Shown in pieces: positions 21,185 to 32,076 of a DNA stretch of 64,000 nucleotides. Position 1 is the first letter of the stretch. Every line of letters starts with the position of its first letter. The translations under genes were made by a program, and so were the position numbers. Location of the stretch: assembly GCA_015179125.1 (NCBI GenBank), contig WHVA01000123.1, positions 62,001-126,000 of the forward strand, read 5' to 3'. Below the pieces are notes generated by a model. That model did no database searches. It was given only the letters and a program-made list of their open reading frames with translations, and had not been told where the DNA came from. Origin of the DNA: Gautieria morchelliformis (Eukaryota > Basidiomycota > Agaricomycetes > Gomphales > Gomphaceae).

Positions 21185-23048
21185 GGCGTGGAGGGCCCGC
21201 GTTGTTTGAGCCTGGGGTGTCGTAAGGCTGGAATCTGTAGGAGTTTCTGCTGGGTTGTGAGCATGGGTGCACTGCGAGTTCTGAGCGGACCGAGGCTTTT
21301 ATCAGGTCTGCAATTCTCTCCTCGTTCACTTCCCTGTCTGCTAGCAGCCACGCATCCGAGTATTCTGTACTGCGTGTGTCTGGTGAGAACGGTTTGTCGA
21401 ATAGCTGTTGGCGCATCTTGATATCCTGTTACGACCGTTCATTTCCGACTTCTGACCTTCAGTTCCGCAACACGTTCCGCCCCTCCGATATTTCTGACAT
21501 TTCGCCCATTGTCCTATTCCCTTGTTCTTTCGACTCTATTACTCGGACCCACCGGACCCGTTTCATTGTTCATCAAAACCACATATCCGGTCACCCTTGT
21601 AATTCGTTGTCAGATATTTTTTCCCGACCCCTTGGTCTTTGCCATTGTTCTACCTTACCCTGAACCCCCCTTGTAGTCCCATTGTTCCCAATAGTTAGTT
21701 CCCACGCATTGTCTACTCGACTTCCGCTTCCTCCGGAATTTGCTTAGTACCATATCATTACCTGTTGTCTCAGCTCTTTGTATAAAAGCCTGTCATGTAT
21801 GTCTCTTATTCTGCAATCAGATAATCGCCTTCCATACTTGATTTCCTTCGCTCCATCTCCTGTTCTTAGCACAGCGAGTCTAGCAAGATCTCAGTCTCTC
21901 TCCACTTTCCGTCTTCCGCCTTCCGCCTCAGTTCCAACCAAGTTCCGACCAACCTTTGGTTCAGTACTTTCCGACTTCCGACTCAGTTCCGAAATACTTA
22001 GGACGATAGTTCATTGGGGGCGCAACCTATAAGTTGAAGCCGCTGTCCTTTCCAGTTCCGACTTAGCGGAAATCTCGATACGTAACATATCCATGTATAA
22101 GAATGTTTTGAAGGCCGACTTCATGCGAGGGTCAGTGCTGCAGTGGTTGAAGTGGTCGGCCCAAGTGAGTGGGAGTTTGGAGCCTGGGGCCATGCACAGT
22201 TTGAGACACCTGATAAAGTTGTGATAGGCTTTGCTGAATAAGGCGAAATCCAGTTGTTTTTCGTCGATGAAGTTGGATGGATCGATCAGGCGTATTGATT
22301 TTGTCATGGATTTGGTCGTTTTCAGGTCGAGTTCGAGCCTGATCCGGTCCATGCTTTCTCTCAGGAAGAAGGAGAGAGGGATGTATGCGCGGGCTTTGAC
22401 CATGGCGACGAGTTGGGTGGGGATGGTGTGGTTGTTTGGCTGCTGGATGTTAGCGTCCATGTCCGCGTCACAGAAGGCGTACGTGGGCGTGGGGACGGCC
22501 GGTGCCGGCGGTATTGCGGTGGATGTGTTGGTCGTCGTTGGGTTGGAAGGAGGGGGTTGGTTGGTGGGCGCCGTCTGGTTGTTATTGCTGGTGTGGCTGG
22601 TGGGAGCGGGGATAGTCGGCGTGGGGTTGGGTTGTGTGGAGTTGTGTGTCTGCGGGAGTGAGTACATGGTAGTAAAATCGGCCCCGGTCAGTATCTCCTC
22701 GTCTTCGGAGACGTTGGGCTCATTGTTGGCCCTGCGTCCGGCTCTGACTGTGTTCCTGGCTGAAATGAGGCCGTTGATCTGGTCTAGGACCTCACTCGGG
22801 GTCGGTCTCCTCGTGTGTTGGCCGGGGTTATGTGAGGAGGATTGTCTTCTGAGGGATGGCCTGGGTGATGGTGCCGAGGGCAGGGAGCCCGGGTTCGGTG
22901 TTGGTGAGGCCGTGTTCCCGGAAGTGGTGTTAGAGGGAGGACCGGGCTTAGGGTGCCTAGGCGTGAGAAGTGGCATTGGTGTCGTTCCCGACGGTGTCGG
23001 TGGCTCGGGGTGACCCGTGGAACCACTAGGGTACGATGAAGGGGCCAT
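20865..23048 (-). pseudogene. DIRS gag-like protein, split by a solo LTR
   Basis: ATG at 23048. The first 130 residues are Pro/Ser-rich, then come charged helices to 22093 (…LYMDM). The solo LTR 21427-22087 and its TATCC duplication interrupt the frame, which resumes at 21421 as DIKMRQQLFDKPFSPDTRSTEYSDAW… and ends with a zinc region CLKCGLPNAHISIQC and CFKFNLTGACTATTEGHPPHRC, the usual end of DIRS gag in basidiomycetes. The last ~320 nt overlap the next frame. Confidence 0.8.
21427..22087 (+). repeat. Solo LTR of gypsy family G1
   Basis: 661 bp, TGTTACGACC…TACGTAACA, flanked by TATCC at 21422-21426 and 22088-22092. It is the same length as, and closely similar to, the G1 5' LTR at 42427. 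It has TATAAAAG at 21780 and the shared downstream motif GCAACCTATAAGTTGAAGCC. Confidence 0.92.
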
Positions 23049-23234
23049 GGAAGAAAATGGTTCGCCTACGTCCTACCAGTGGGGGTAGATGGAGGCGAAA
23101 GACAGGAATGACCGTATGAAGTGACAGTTCGGGTATTTATAGATGTGGCTTACTTCAGTTCCTTTAATCAGCCCGGTTGTAGCGCTCGGCTCGCTGCGCT
23201 CGGCTTGCTGCGCTCATCATCGCTTCAACTACCA
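23048..23234 (-). repeat. DIRS split repeat A1 (5' end)
   Basis: Left partner of A2. It holds the 5' leader and a candidate TATA (TATTTATAG on plus), ending at the gag ATG. Confidence 0.9.
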
Positions 23235-23301
23235 ATAGGCTTAGTGAAGCACCTGTTCACTGAGCCTGTTTACATTAGACTACTGCATGTATCTATCAAC
23301 A
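23235..23301 (+). repeat. Copia B 5' LTR, right piece
   Basis: Last 60-odd bp of the LTR, ending TATCAACA and abutting the primer site. About 40 bp (AGTGAAGCACC…CATTAG) are also present in the left piece, so the DIRS insertion left a local duplication or followed a rearrangement. Confidence 0.85.
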
Positions 23302-23316
23302 GGTTATGGGCCCCGC
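23302..23316 (+). promoter_or_regulatory. Primer binding site of copia B, half-tRNA-iMet type
   Basis: GGTTATGGGCCCCGC directly after the LTR, identical to that of copia A, so both copia families here share the primer. Confidence 0.75.
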
Positions 23317-23416
23317 AGAGCCCATTACATCCACCTCCACCTCGAAGGCATTCGCCCTCCCCAAACTTGCCTGAGACGGCACAAAATGGGTCACCTGGAA
23401 GAGTCAGACGTTAGTC

Positions 23417-24577
23417 ATGCTGGCTTTGACCCGGGGAGCAAAACGACACCTTGAAGGGACAGCCAGAGTCCCTCCTCCGATCCCTACGTACCCCAGCAGC
23501 CACATACAGACAGACAAGGAGGAGGAGGAGATGGATGCGATAGAAAAGCGATGGGACGACTACAACCAGCATGAGGCCATGATTATGGCCCAGATATTCA
23601 CCACGGTCCCGGACAGTGTCCTCATTGAAGTCTGGAACCTAAGCACCGCAGAGGAAGTCTGGGAAGCTGTGTGCATCAAGCACGAGTCAAAAGCACTTAC
23701 CGTTAAGGTGGACATGCAGCGTCGCATGTATGAGTTGAAGTGCGAAGATGAGTCGAATGTCCGCACACACCTGCAGTCTATCGTGAAAATGCAGGAGCAA
23801 CTCGCAGGAATGAATGCCGGACTCACCGACGATGACCTGGTCACCATCATCCTCGGCTCGCTCCCTAAGTCGTACCGCCCACTGATCAACGCAATAACAA
23901 TGTCTGCGGCACATGCGAAGACCACGCTGGAGCCAGACCAGGTGGTTAGCATGCTGATTGATGAGTTCAAACGACTTACCATCGAGGAGCGCCAGCTGAA
24001 GGCGAGCGAGAACGCGCTTGTTGCAGCTAAAGCACGCGGGAAGCCCCAGACATGGGGCAGCACATCCAGCACCACGAAGACCGACGTGGAATGCTGGAAG
24101 TGTGGCAAAAAGGGCCACATGAAGGTGGATTGCCATTCTAAAGCTAAGAAGAAGGACAAAAAGGACGAGGATAAGAAAGGAGGCGGGCCAGCAAACGTGG
24201 CAACAGAGAGCGAGGAGTTTGCATTCACCACGACGTTCGTGGGGACTATGCTCATGCTGGGAACGAGTACACTGATGGGATGGGTAGTCGACATCTATGA
24301 CTCGGGCACGTCAGGTCATATGTTGCTGAGCAGGCACCGCTTCCTCACCTTCAAAGAGATCGCACCACACACGATCAATGCCACGGACAAGACTGTTTTT
24401 CAAGCTACAGGTATTGGGAATATGAAAATCAGTATACCCAACGGCAAGACAAGCATGCAGGTTACCCTGAAGGATGTGCTATACGGCCCCGACCTCACCT
24501 TCACCTTAATTTCCCTAATGCGCTGCGATGTGGCTGGTTTCTCGGTCCTGCTGAAGGACCAGAAATGCTTGATTTGA
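23417..24577 (+). pseudogene. Copia B gag and protease
   Basis: A UBN2-type gag (residues 45-200, …IEVWNLSTAEEVWEAV…) is followed by the knuckle CWKCGKKGHMKVDC (about residue 225) and a protease site read as VVDIYDSGTSGHM (DSG). The frame ends in TGA (24575-24577), but the same phase continues into the GAG-pre-integrase domain, so this is probably CGA to TGA. The first ATG may not be the original start. Confidence 0.88.
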
Positions 24578-26180
24578 GATGCGCGAGGAATGCTGCTTGG
24601 GCAGGTTCTGCTCTCAAATGGACTCTACAAGGTAGAGCACAGGTCAACAGCGGTGATGGCGAATGTGGTGCGGAAACCACTTACGCTGGACGATCTGCAC
24701 CGCCGGATGGGGCACATATCCCCACAGGCCGCCCAGAAGCTAGTCCAGGATGGCATTATAACCGGACTCGACGTCGATATGTCGAGCCAGCCCGGGTTTT
24801 GTTCTGCATGTGCGCAGGCAAAACTGACATGCAAACCTGTCCCACAGAAGTGGGAGGGACTGCGTGCCACATCCTTCAGCGAAAAAGTCCATTCGGACGT
24901 ATGGGGGCCCGCGAACCCCAGAGCTATGATGGTAAAGAATATTTCGTAAGTTTCACTGATGATTACAGCCGGTGGACATACCTGGAGACCATAGCAAAGA
25001 AGAGCGACACTTTTGGTCGCTACCGGCAATACGAAGCCTGGGTAGAGACCCAGCATAACGCTAGGGTCAAACGGCTGCAAACCGACCAAGGGGACAAGTA
25101 CCTCTCTGACGAGTTCACGGCTCACCTAAAGTCAAAGGGAACGGTGAGAAGCCTTACCGTGCACGACACACCGGAAGAGAACGGTGTGTCTGAACGTCTG
25201 AACCGGACGCTGTTCGAGCATGCACGGGAGATGCACATCACTGCAGCACTGTGAAGTTCCTGTGGACTGAATCCATCCAGCACGTGGTCTGGCTGAAAAA
25301 CAGGACCTCTACGCGTGCGCTTAACGGTAAAACACCATACGAGGTCATGCACAGCACGAGGCCTGATCTCAGCGACCTCCCAGAGTGGGGAACCAGGGTC
25401 TTCATCCTCAAAGAGGACCGCGGAAAGCTCGAGCCTAAGGCGGAGGAGGGAAGGTGGGTGGGCTATAGCGATGAAAGTAAGGGGCACAGGGTCTACTGGC
25501 CCAGAAAACACCGCGTCACGGTGGAGCGCAACATGACGTTCGACGGGCCGGTCGTTATCACCACTGATGCCCAGACTGAGGGGGAGTCCACCACCCGTGA
25601 CAGTCAGGGCACCAGTGGCGACTACCCCAGCGCACCCCCAGCCACACCACCGACACCAGATCCCGCCAGGATCGACCCACTGGAAGGATTGGAAGCCCTG
25701 GACCCCCCAACGGAGCAGCCGCAGGGTAGGGGCCACCGTGGGCAGAAACCATCCACGTACGTCCATGGGATCACCGAGGGGACCAGCAGCAGCACAGGAC
25801 GTGTGAACGCACCAGTATACCCTGGAGGATTACCCCTGCCCACCGAGAACTCGGCTATGGCGGCACTAGAGGATCTAGGGGAGGAGCCAGGGGACAAGAT
25901 TGCGACTGAGGGGGGGACGCACCGACTTGTCGAGTCACCGACGGCAGCAGCCATGCACAAGGTAGGGGCTGATCCCATGAACCTGAAGGCCACGCGCTCG
26001 CGCAAAAACTGGCCCCAATGGGACGCGTCTATAAGATGCGAACTGGACCAGCACGTGAACTTGGGGATGTGGGATCTGGTAGAGCCTCCGGAAGGGGCAA
26101 ACATTGTCGGCAGTAGGTTGGCCTTTCACTACAAGTTCGATGCGGAAACTACAGGTTCTATGCGGAAGGCAAAGTTATAG
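24578..26180 (+). pseudogene. Copia B pre-integrase and integrase
   Basis: GAG-pre-integrase with HRRMGHIS and CSACAQAKLTC, then the integrase core DVWGP…FTDDYSRW, QTDQGDKYLSDEF and NGVSERLNRTLFEHAR in three different frames (shifts near 24935 and 25250). After the core comes the usual Pro-rich linker to the RT. The frame is destroyed again at 26148-26167 by a 20-bp tandem duplication. Confidence 0.88.
26128..26167 (+). repeat. 20-bp tandem duplication
   Basis: ACTACAAGTTCGATGCGGAA is followed directly by ACTACAGGTTCTATGCGGAA (two differences). It causes a frameshift at the start of the RT domain. Confidence 0.85.
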
Positions 26181-27536
26181 CACACAAGACATGGCTTGTT
26201 GCACAAGGGTTTTCCCAGACTGAGGGAATAGACTACAATGAGACCTTCTCACCCACAGCTAAGCTTTCCACCATCCACGTCATCGCCACCATAGCAGTCA
26301 AGGGCTCGAACAGACCAACATCGATGGTGCGTACCTCAACACTCCAATCACCAAAACGGTATACATGCGTCAGGCCAAGGGATACGAGGTTCCGGGCAAG
26401 GAACACTACGTATGCCGCCTCAACCGTGCCATATATGGCCTTAAACAGTCTGGGAGGGAATGGTACGACATGCTCTCAGGCCTAATGTACCGCTTCGGGT
26501 TCACTCGCTGCGAAGTGGAGCATGCGGTATTCCACAGGTACGCCGGCCAGGACGCCATCATCGTTGCAGTCGACGTTGATGATATCACCATGGCCGGCAA
26601 TACGAGGGAAGTCATACGCGTGTTCAAACATCAACTGCAGTCCATCCTTAAGATCAAGGACATAGGAGACCTGCACTGGCTCCTAGGTATTGAGGTAAAA
26701 CAGGATCGCACGCTGTGCACGATCTCATTCTCGCAGCATGTGTACATACAGAAGATTCTAGGGCGGTTTAACCTACAGGACTCAAACCCCCTCAGTATGC
26801 TGCTCGATCCCCACCACAGCTCTCCCTGTCCCAATCCCCTTCCACCCCTCACCAGTTCGAGGACATGTGCAGCGTACCATACAGGGAGGCGATAGGCTCC
26901 CTGATGTATGCCGCATTGGGAACATGCCTGGACATTTCTTTTGCAGTCTCTTTTCTAGCCCAGTTCATGCAGAATCCCAGCAGACCCCACTGGGAAGCCG
27001 TGAAGAGAGTATTTCGTTATTTGAAGGGGACGATGGTCGTGTGCCTCATCATCAGCGGGTCACCAAAAGGTCTGGAAACATTCTTGGACGGGGATTGGGC
27101 GTCCCAGCATCATCGACACTCGATCTCTGGATATGTATTCACGATAGGAGGAGGCGCAGTCTCCTGGAGTTCGAAGAAGCAGGCAATCGTTGCACTGTCG
27201 ACCACTGAAGCCGAATACATTGCTGCAACACATGCAGCGAAGGAGGCTTTATGGCTGCGCATGTTCCTGGCCGACATCGTGAGACCATTGACCAAGCCAA
27301 TCACTATCCACCTCAACAACATATCCGCCATTTCCATTACAAAGAACGATGAATATCATCTGCGCATGAAGCACATAGATATCCGATACCATTTCATACA
27401 CCACGCCGTCCAGGACAGACTCATTCACATAGACTACATCCCAACAGCAGACATGGCTGCTGACATCTTCACCAAAGCCCTCCCCCGCCACAAGGTCCTA
27501 TATCTGAATGGCCTCATTGGGCTGCGTTCGGCTTAA
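26162..27536 (+). pseudogene. Copia B reverse transcriptase and RNase H
   Basis: RT motifs WLVAQGFSQTEGIDYNETFSP, NIDGAYLNTPI, LNRAIYGLKQSGREWY and the catalytic box VDVDDITM (YVDD in intact elements) are visible, with frameshifts near 26305 and 26850. RNase H (26865-27536) keeps DGDWASQ, STTEAEY and HIDIRYHFI, but the third acidic residue is Asn (HLNNISAI), so it would be inactive even if translated. Confidence 0.88.
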
Positions 27537-27543
27537 GGGGGGG

Positions 27544-27752
27544 TGTTGGAGTTAGGATATGATGGGTAAGCGTAGAACACAGCAGGGCCGCGCACGGTGC
27601 GACTGGACAATCAGAGTAGGGAGAACGATAATAGCTTCGGTCTTGAATGACCGAAGCAAGTATATAGATCAGACTCGTAGTTAGATGTACCTCAGTGAAG
27701 CACCTGTTCACTGAGCCCGTTTACATTAGACTACTGCATGTATCTATCAACA
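27544..27752 (+). repeat. Copia B 3' LTR
   Basis: 209 bp, TGTTGGAG…TCAACA, preceded by the purine tract AAGGGGGGG (27535-27543) and followed by TCAAT. Confidence 0.92.
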
Positions 27753-27757
27753 TCAAT

Positions 27758-28239
27758 CTCATTGACTTCTCCAGTGACTGTGAGCTCATGGAGGGGAAGA
27801 GTGACTTCAAAGGAATATTTGAGTATGTAGAATACAACTAGTTACTTAAAAGTACGTAGAATCTTTAGTTTGGCATTGCATCCCCTCAAACGATGTGCCC
27901 ACTCATGAGCCCCGGCCCAGGCCAAGCCAAGCCTGAGCCGAGCCCGAGCCGGCTCTCAAAGCCCAGCTCTGAATTTGGTGAGCCTGAGCTGGCGTGAGCT
28001 GAGCTGGGCTTTGCAGAGCACTAATCATGGGCTGGCAGTGGTGGGCATGGGCGATGCATGAGGGTAGGAAGTGTCAGACCAATTCCTCATGTTGATTGCA
28101 GGCTGGGCACATTGGTGTGTCGCTGGACACTATTTTGTGCAGGTGCCATTGGAGTGGGGCATGCCCTGTTCGTAGTTGTATGCTGGACTGTCATCTTGGG
28201 AGTGCTCCCAATATCCTCTGGTAGCTGGCTGATGGGGCA
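27758..28239. other. Right arm of the hAT remnant and spacer
   Basis: 27758-28023 continues the hAT remnant (GCC-rich subterminal repeats from 27905). 28032-28239 has no recognised gene. On the minus strand 27890-27758 plus 16575-16530, joined without the copia, gives a short open stretch (…LHELTVTGEVNEIDRCLDHL…) of unknown origin. Confidence 0.45.
28024..28031. repeat. hAT target-site duplication, right
   Basis: ATCATGGG, identical to 16225-16232. Confidence 0.75.
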
Positions 28240-28634
28240 TATAAGGGCAACCTAGGTAGATGCTCTACACTCAAGTGGTGAACTGGCAAAGGGGGATCCA
28301 AAGAGAAAACTCTAAGGAACCCCTTTGCCACCTAGCTATGACTATGAGTAAGCTTGGGCATTCTGGCCTGATCACCGAATGCCTGAGTTACATAAGCAAT
28401 CACGCCAGCGATAACAGGGCTGGACAGGTAAGGAAGGAATGATGTTGGAAGGGGCTGGAACAGGAAGGGAAATAAATGGAACACAAGACAGAAGGATGCC
28501 GAAGGCTAGGAGAAGCTCAGGGCCACCAATCACATGTTGCAATAATGCACATGGCAATAATGTGCATTGCGATAATGTGCATTGTGATAATGCATATCAC
28601 GATAAAGCAGTGTGTGATTGGGGTTCCCCTGACA
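28240..28634 (-). repeat. 3' LTR of gypsy D
   Basis: About 395 bp, matching the F LTR in landmarks (TATAAGGGCAACC for TGTAAGGGCAACC, GGATCCAAAGAGAAAA, TTCCCCTGACA). The left boundary is inferred from that alignment. Confidence 0.7.
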
Positions 28635-29404
28635 TCATTCCCCCTCTAGAATGCAGCAAGCTGACACATGAAGGCCCACTGGTGGAACAGGGATGCAATT
28701 CTGAAAGGTGACAGCCTCCAAGGAGTGAATGCGATGAGGGGCACCTGGATGCGAACAGTAGAAGTCAGTGATGAGGTCAGGAGCTTGGATGTCGCCCTCA
28801 TTTTCCCATGAATTCTCTTCATAGCCATACCCCCTCCACTTGATGAGGAACTGCAGGCGATTTGCTCGCATGCGACTGTCTAACACCTGTTCAACTTTAA
28901 AGTGCTCAATGCCATCCCTAAGGATGGGTGTGGGTGGTGGGGCTGGTCACTGACCAGGGATTGGATCGTGTGGAGCAGGAGTCAGCTTGATGACAGGGAA
29001 AGCAGGATGGAGGTGAATCAGAGTCCTTGGGAGGTGGAGACGATAGGCTTGCAACCCAACTTGGCATTTGACAATGTAGGGGCCAAGTCGTGGATGAGCT
29101 AGCTTCTTCGACGGATGGGAGGTGTGCATATCACTTGCATTGAGGTAAACCTTGTTACCTGGCCAAAATGTAGGTGCTGGCTTGTGTCGGCGATTATAGT
29201 ACGTCGCCATGTCTTCCTTCGACTTTGCCAGTGCCAACTTCACTTCAGACAGTGACTCCTCCATGCCCTCCTTGAATTCATTGACAGATTTGAGCTGCAA
29301 TGGAGGTTGATGTGGTTCAAAGCCCATTTGTGGGTGCCACCCAGTGTCCAGCATGAAGGGGGATTGACAAGTCAAGGCATGCACATGATTGTACTGGAAC
29401 TCAG

Positions 29405-30463
29405 TTTTGGATTAAGATGTTAAGCAGTGCCTTTAACAAATAAGTTCTATTGCTTAGCGGTTTGGACCGCTATGTTCGTCCTTCCTCTGTGTGCTGACTA
29501 AGCCCCTCGAGACGCGTCTGGCACTGATGGATGAAGGTCACGTGACCGCGTCGACAGGAAAATGGTGTTATCCTAAGGTATGACCAAGTCAAAAGTGTTC
29601 GCTTTTGAGGTAGTATAGAGTAAACAGTAATAGTGAACCCTCAACAAAGAATTGGAGTAAACTATCGAGATTTAAGTCCTGTAGCTATCAAACAAGACTA
29701 TATTGATTTCAGGGAGTGAAACAGTTGATTCTGGAGGATTTCGTTCATAAATTTGTAGTAGCTATTTATACTATATTAGTGGTAACTACTGGTGTTCGAG
29801 ATAGTGAGCAGATGGGTTGAAAAACTACTTGTAACTAAAGGGGTGACTAATTATAGTCATAAAATCATGGGGTGATGGAGATAGTATCAAGACTATTTAA
29901 ACTTTGGAATAGAGTTCTGTACTTAGCATACAAAGCCCCTGTCCACATTGTGTCAAGATAATAATCAGCTGGTTGTGTCATGGAGTTCAATAGAAAAGGG
30001 AAATCAAATCAACCCTGCCTAGCATAAATGCTAGGCTTGGTGATGGGGCCGCTGTCTCTGTGCCTTTTCTGTGGGGCAGCTAATTGAGTACATGTATTGT
30101 GGATGACATTCTCAAGCCACTCCACAATACCCGGTGCTCCTGCGCAGTCTGTACCTCTCTGTGGCGTTTGGTGCCCGCACCTCCTCAGTGCCTGTGGCCT
30201 GGCGCCTGTCGACGTCATGGCCGATGCCATCACTCGATAGGTGTGCTGTCTCTGATCAGCCGCACGTGGTCGACGCCCGTATCCCTGTATCTTATCTAAT
30301 CTGTAGATAAGATAGCCATTCATGATGTCGTGGATCTGTCATCTATGCCGACGTCCGTCGTAAGTGTTGTTTCTGTCTCTTCTGATCTTTTTCTTTGTTT
30401 TCTTTTATTAGTTTCTTTTGTACATAGATAACTTGAAATGAAATAGTTGCGTCTATCATAACA
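29405..30463 (+). repeat. Solo LTR of family H, copy 1
   Basis: 1,059 bp flanked by CTCAG (29400-29404 and 30464-30468) inside the integrase of gypsy D. It starts TTTTGGATTAAG rather than TG and ends TATCATAACA. Its 3' quarter resembles the L3c LTR, including a hairpin at 30288-30314. A second copy is at 49772-50846. Confidence 0.88.
30288..30314 (+). promoter_or_regulatory. 11-bp hairpin in the LTR, conserved with L3c
   Basis: TATCTTATCTA, loop ATCTG, TAGATAAGATA. In the L3c LTR the same stem is TATCTTATCTG/CAGATAAGATA, a paired A-T to G-C change. Confidence 0.6.
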
Positions 30464-31358
30464 CTCAGCCATGGGCAAGAGGTCGTCCCAGTCATCCTGT
30501 TGCTCATTGACAAAGAGTCGAAGGTACTGCTCTAGCTCTTGATTGAGTCGCTCCATCTGTCCATCAGTCTGTGGGTGGTATGCCATGGAGGCTGCAATGT
30601 GAATGCCCAGGAGGCGATAAAGCTTGCAAGTGAATTCATGAATGAACTGGACCCCACGATCTGATACCACCATTAGCAGCAGGCTGTGCAGCTTCCAGAC
30701 ATGGTGTAGGAAAAGTTGTGCTGCTCCAACTGCAGTGATCGTGGTAGTTGTGCTGCTCCAACTGCAGTGATCGTGGTGATGGTGGGGATGAAGTGTGCCC
30801 GCTTTGAGACCGAGTCCACCACATTAATCACCGCATCATAACCATGTGTGTCAGGCAGTTCCACAATGAAGTCCACACTGATGGTGTCCCAGCGAGTGTC
30901 AGGGCATCGCCCAGGATGACCAGCGACACGCGAATCATGGTACTGGGCAACAATTCATTGCCTGAGGTCTTGGACATCTGGAATGTACACTTTACCTTGG
31001 AATGTGAGCAACCCATCCATCTCAGGCCACTCTTCAGACACCAGCGATTTCCCACCCGACTCTTGCAGCTTCCTGAGTGCCCCTGTGACCTCATCCTCCA
31101 ATGACCCATCTCCAAATGCCTTCTTCACATCGTGAATAATCCCACGTTCTTCCCCTACCAGGGTGAGCCCCTCCAGGGCACAAACAATGAACAGCTCAGG
31201 GCACAGGAGCATCAAATCACTGTTGTCACCAGATCCTGACCCATGGTCTGAGTGCCATGCATCCAACTTGCCCATTGTGACACCAGGCCAATGGCGAAGC
31301 TCGAAATCAAAATGTGACAAGTAGAGGGACCATCTAGCCTGTCTGCAATTCAGCTTCT

Positions 31359-32076
31359 TGTTACAACCATGCCTCCCAACCATCTCTGCCCCTCTGTAAC
31401 ACTTCCACACCAACTCCGACTCTATTCTGCAACCTCTGCATCCCACGACCTTGACCCCTTGTTCTTCAACACCCCTGATCGACTCTATTCATCGGCCCCT
31501 GTTCTCAACCCTTAGCACAGCAAGATACCATTTCCAGTTCATCAGGACTTCCATTTGTTCTGCTGTCAATTAGACTTATGCACCCTTTGTTCTTTTGCCC
31601 ACTGTTCTTGACTCCCCCTTGTAGTCCCCTTGTCCCATATTAGTTACTTGCCCCATATGTCTATCCAATTTCTGTTCACTCCAAAATTTGCCTAGTACTA
31701 CCCTATTACTTGTTGCCTCAGCTCTTTGTATAAAACCCCCTCATGTATGCCCTCTATTCTGCAATCAGATAATCAACTTTGATACGTGAATCCCCTCGCA
31801 ATGTCTCCTGTCCTTAGTACAGCGAGTCTGGCAAGTACTCTGTCCCTCTCTGCCTTCGATACTCTGTCTTCAGCTTCTTCCGTCATCCATCCTCTGACTT
31901 CCGACTTTTGACACTCCAGCCAAGGTCAGCTTCCGAATCCCTCTGACCTCCACCTCATCTGATCTCTGGAACTCAAGTCCGAAATACCTAGGACGATAGT
32001 TCATCAGGGGTGCAACACATAAGTTGAAGCTGCTGTCCTTTCCAGATCCATCCTCCGGGATTTCCAATATGTAACA
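31359..32076 (+). repeat. Solo LTR, G1-like
   Basis: 718 bp, TGTTACAACC…TATGTAACA, flanked by CTTCT at 31354-31358 and 32077-32081. It has TATAAAACC at 31730 and GCAACACATAAGTTGAAGC near the 3' end, as in G1. It interrupts RNase H of gypsy D. Confidence 0.92.

Larger units (their letters stand above)
16819..23234 (-). mobile_element. DIRS-order retrotransposon, PAT-like split direct repeats
   Basis: Minus strand. Order from the 5' end: A1 (23234-23048), gag, RT/RNase H, tyrosine recombinase, B1 (17571-17294), A2 (17293-17127), B2 (17091-16819). A1-ORFs-B1-A2-B2 is the split direct repeat arrangement defined for PAT-like elements, which integrate with a tyrosine recombinase through a circular intermediate. 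It sits in the 5' LTR of copia B and has itself received a solo gypsy LTR in gag. Confidence 0.88.
16576..27752 (+). mobile_element. Ty1/copia retrotransposon with nested DIRS element (copia B)
   Basis: The outer ends are flanked by the 5-bp duplication TCAAT (16571-16575 and 27753-27757). The 3' LTR is 27544-27752. The 5' LTR is split by the DIRS element into 16576-16818 and 23235-23301. Internal order is primer site, gag, knuckle, protease, integrase, RT, RNase H, polypurine tract. The left LTR starts GGTTGG where the right one starts TGTTGG (one substitution). Multiple frameshifts and a stop make it dead. Confidence 0.9.
16233..28023. mobile_element. hAT-like DNA transposon remnant (host of the four-level nest)
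   Basis: Terminal inverted repeats start TAGTGTTCTGCAAAGCTC (left) and TAGTGCTCTGCAAAGCCC (right, reverse complement), flanked by the 8-bp direct repeat ATCATGGG at 16225-16232 and 28024-28031. An 8-bp duplication with a short TIR of this form is the hAT hallmark. Subapical regions are rich in GCCGAGCC-type repeats. Without the inserted copia the element is only about 600 bp, so it is a non-autonomous derivative. No transposase domain is recognisable. Confidence 0.75.

Noticed and set aside
22231..23013. 260-codon plus-strand open frame
   Set aside because: It is antisense to the Pro/Ser-rich DIRS gag; the Gly/Val-rich translation is a shadow.
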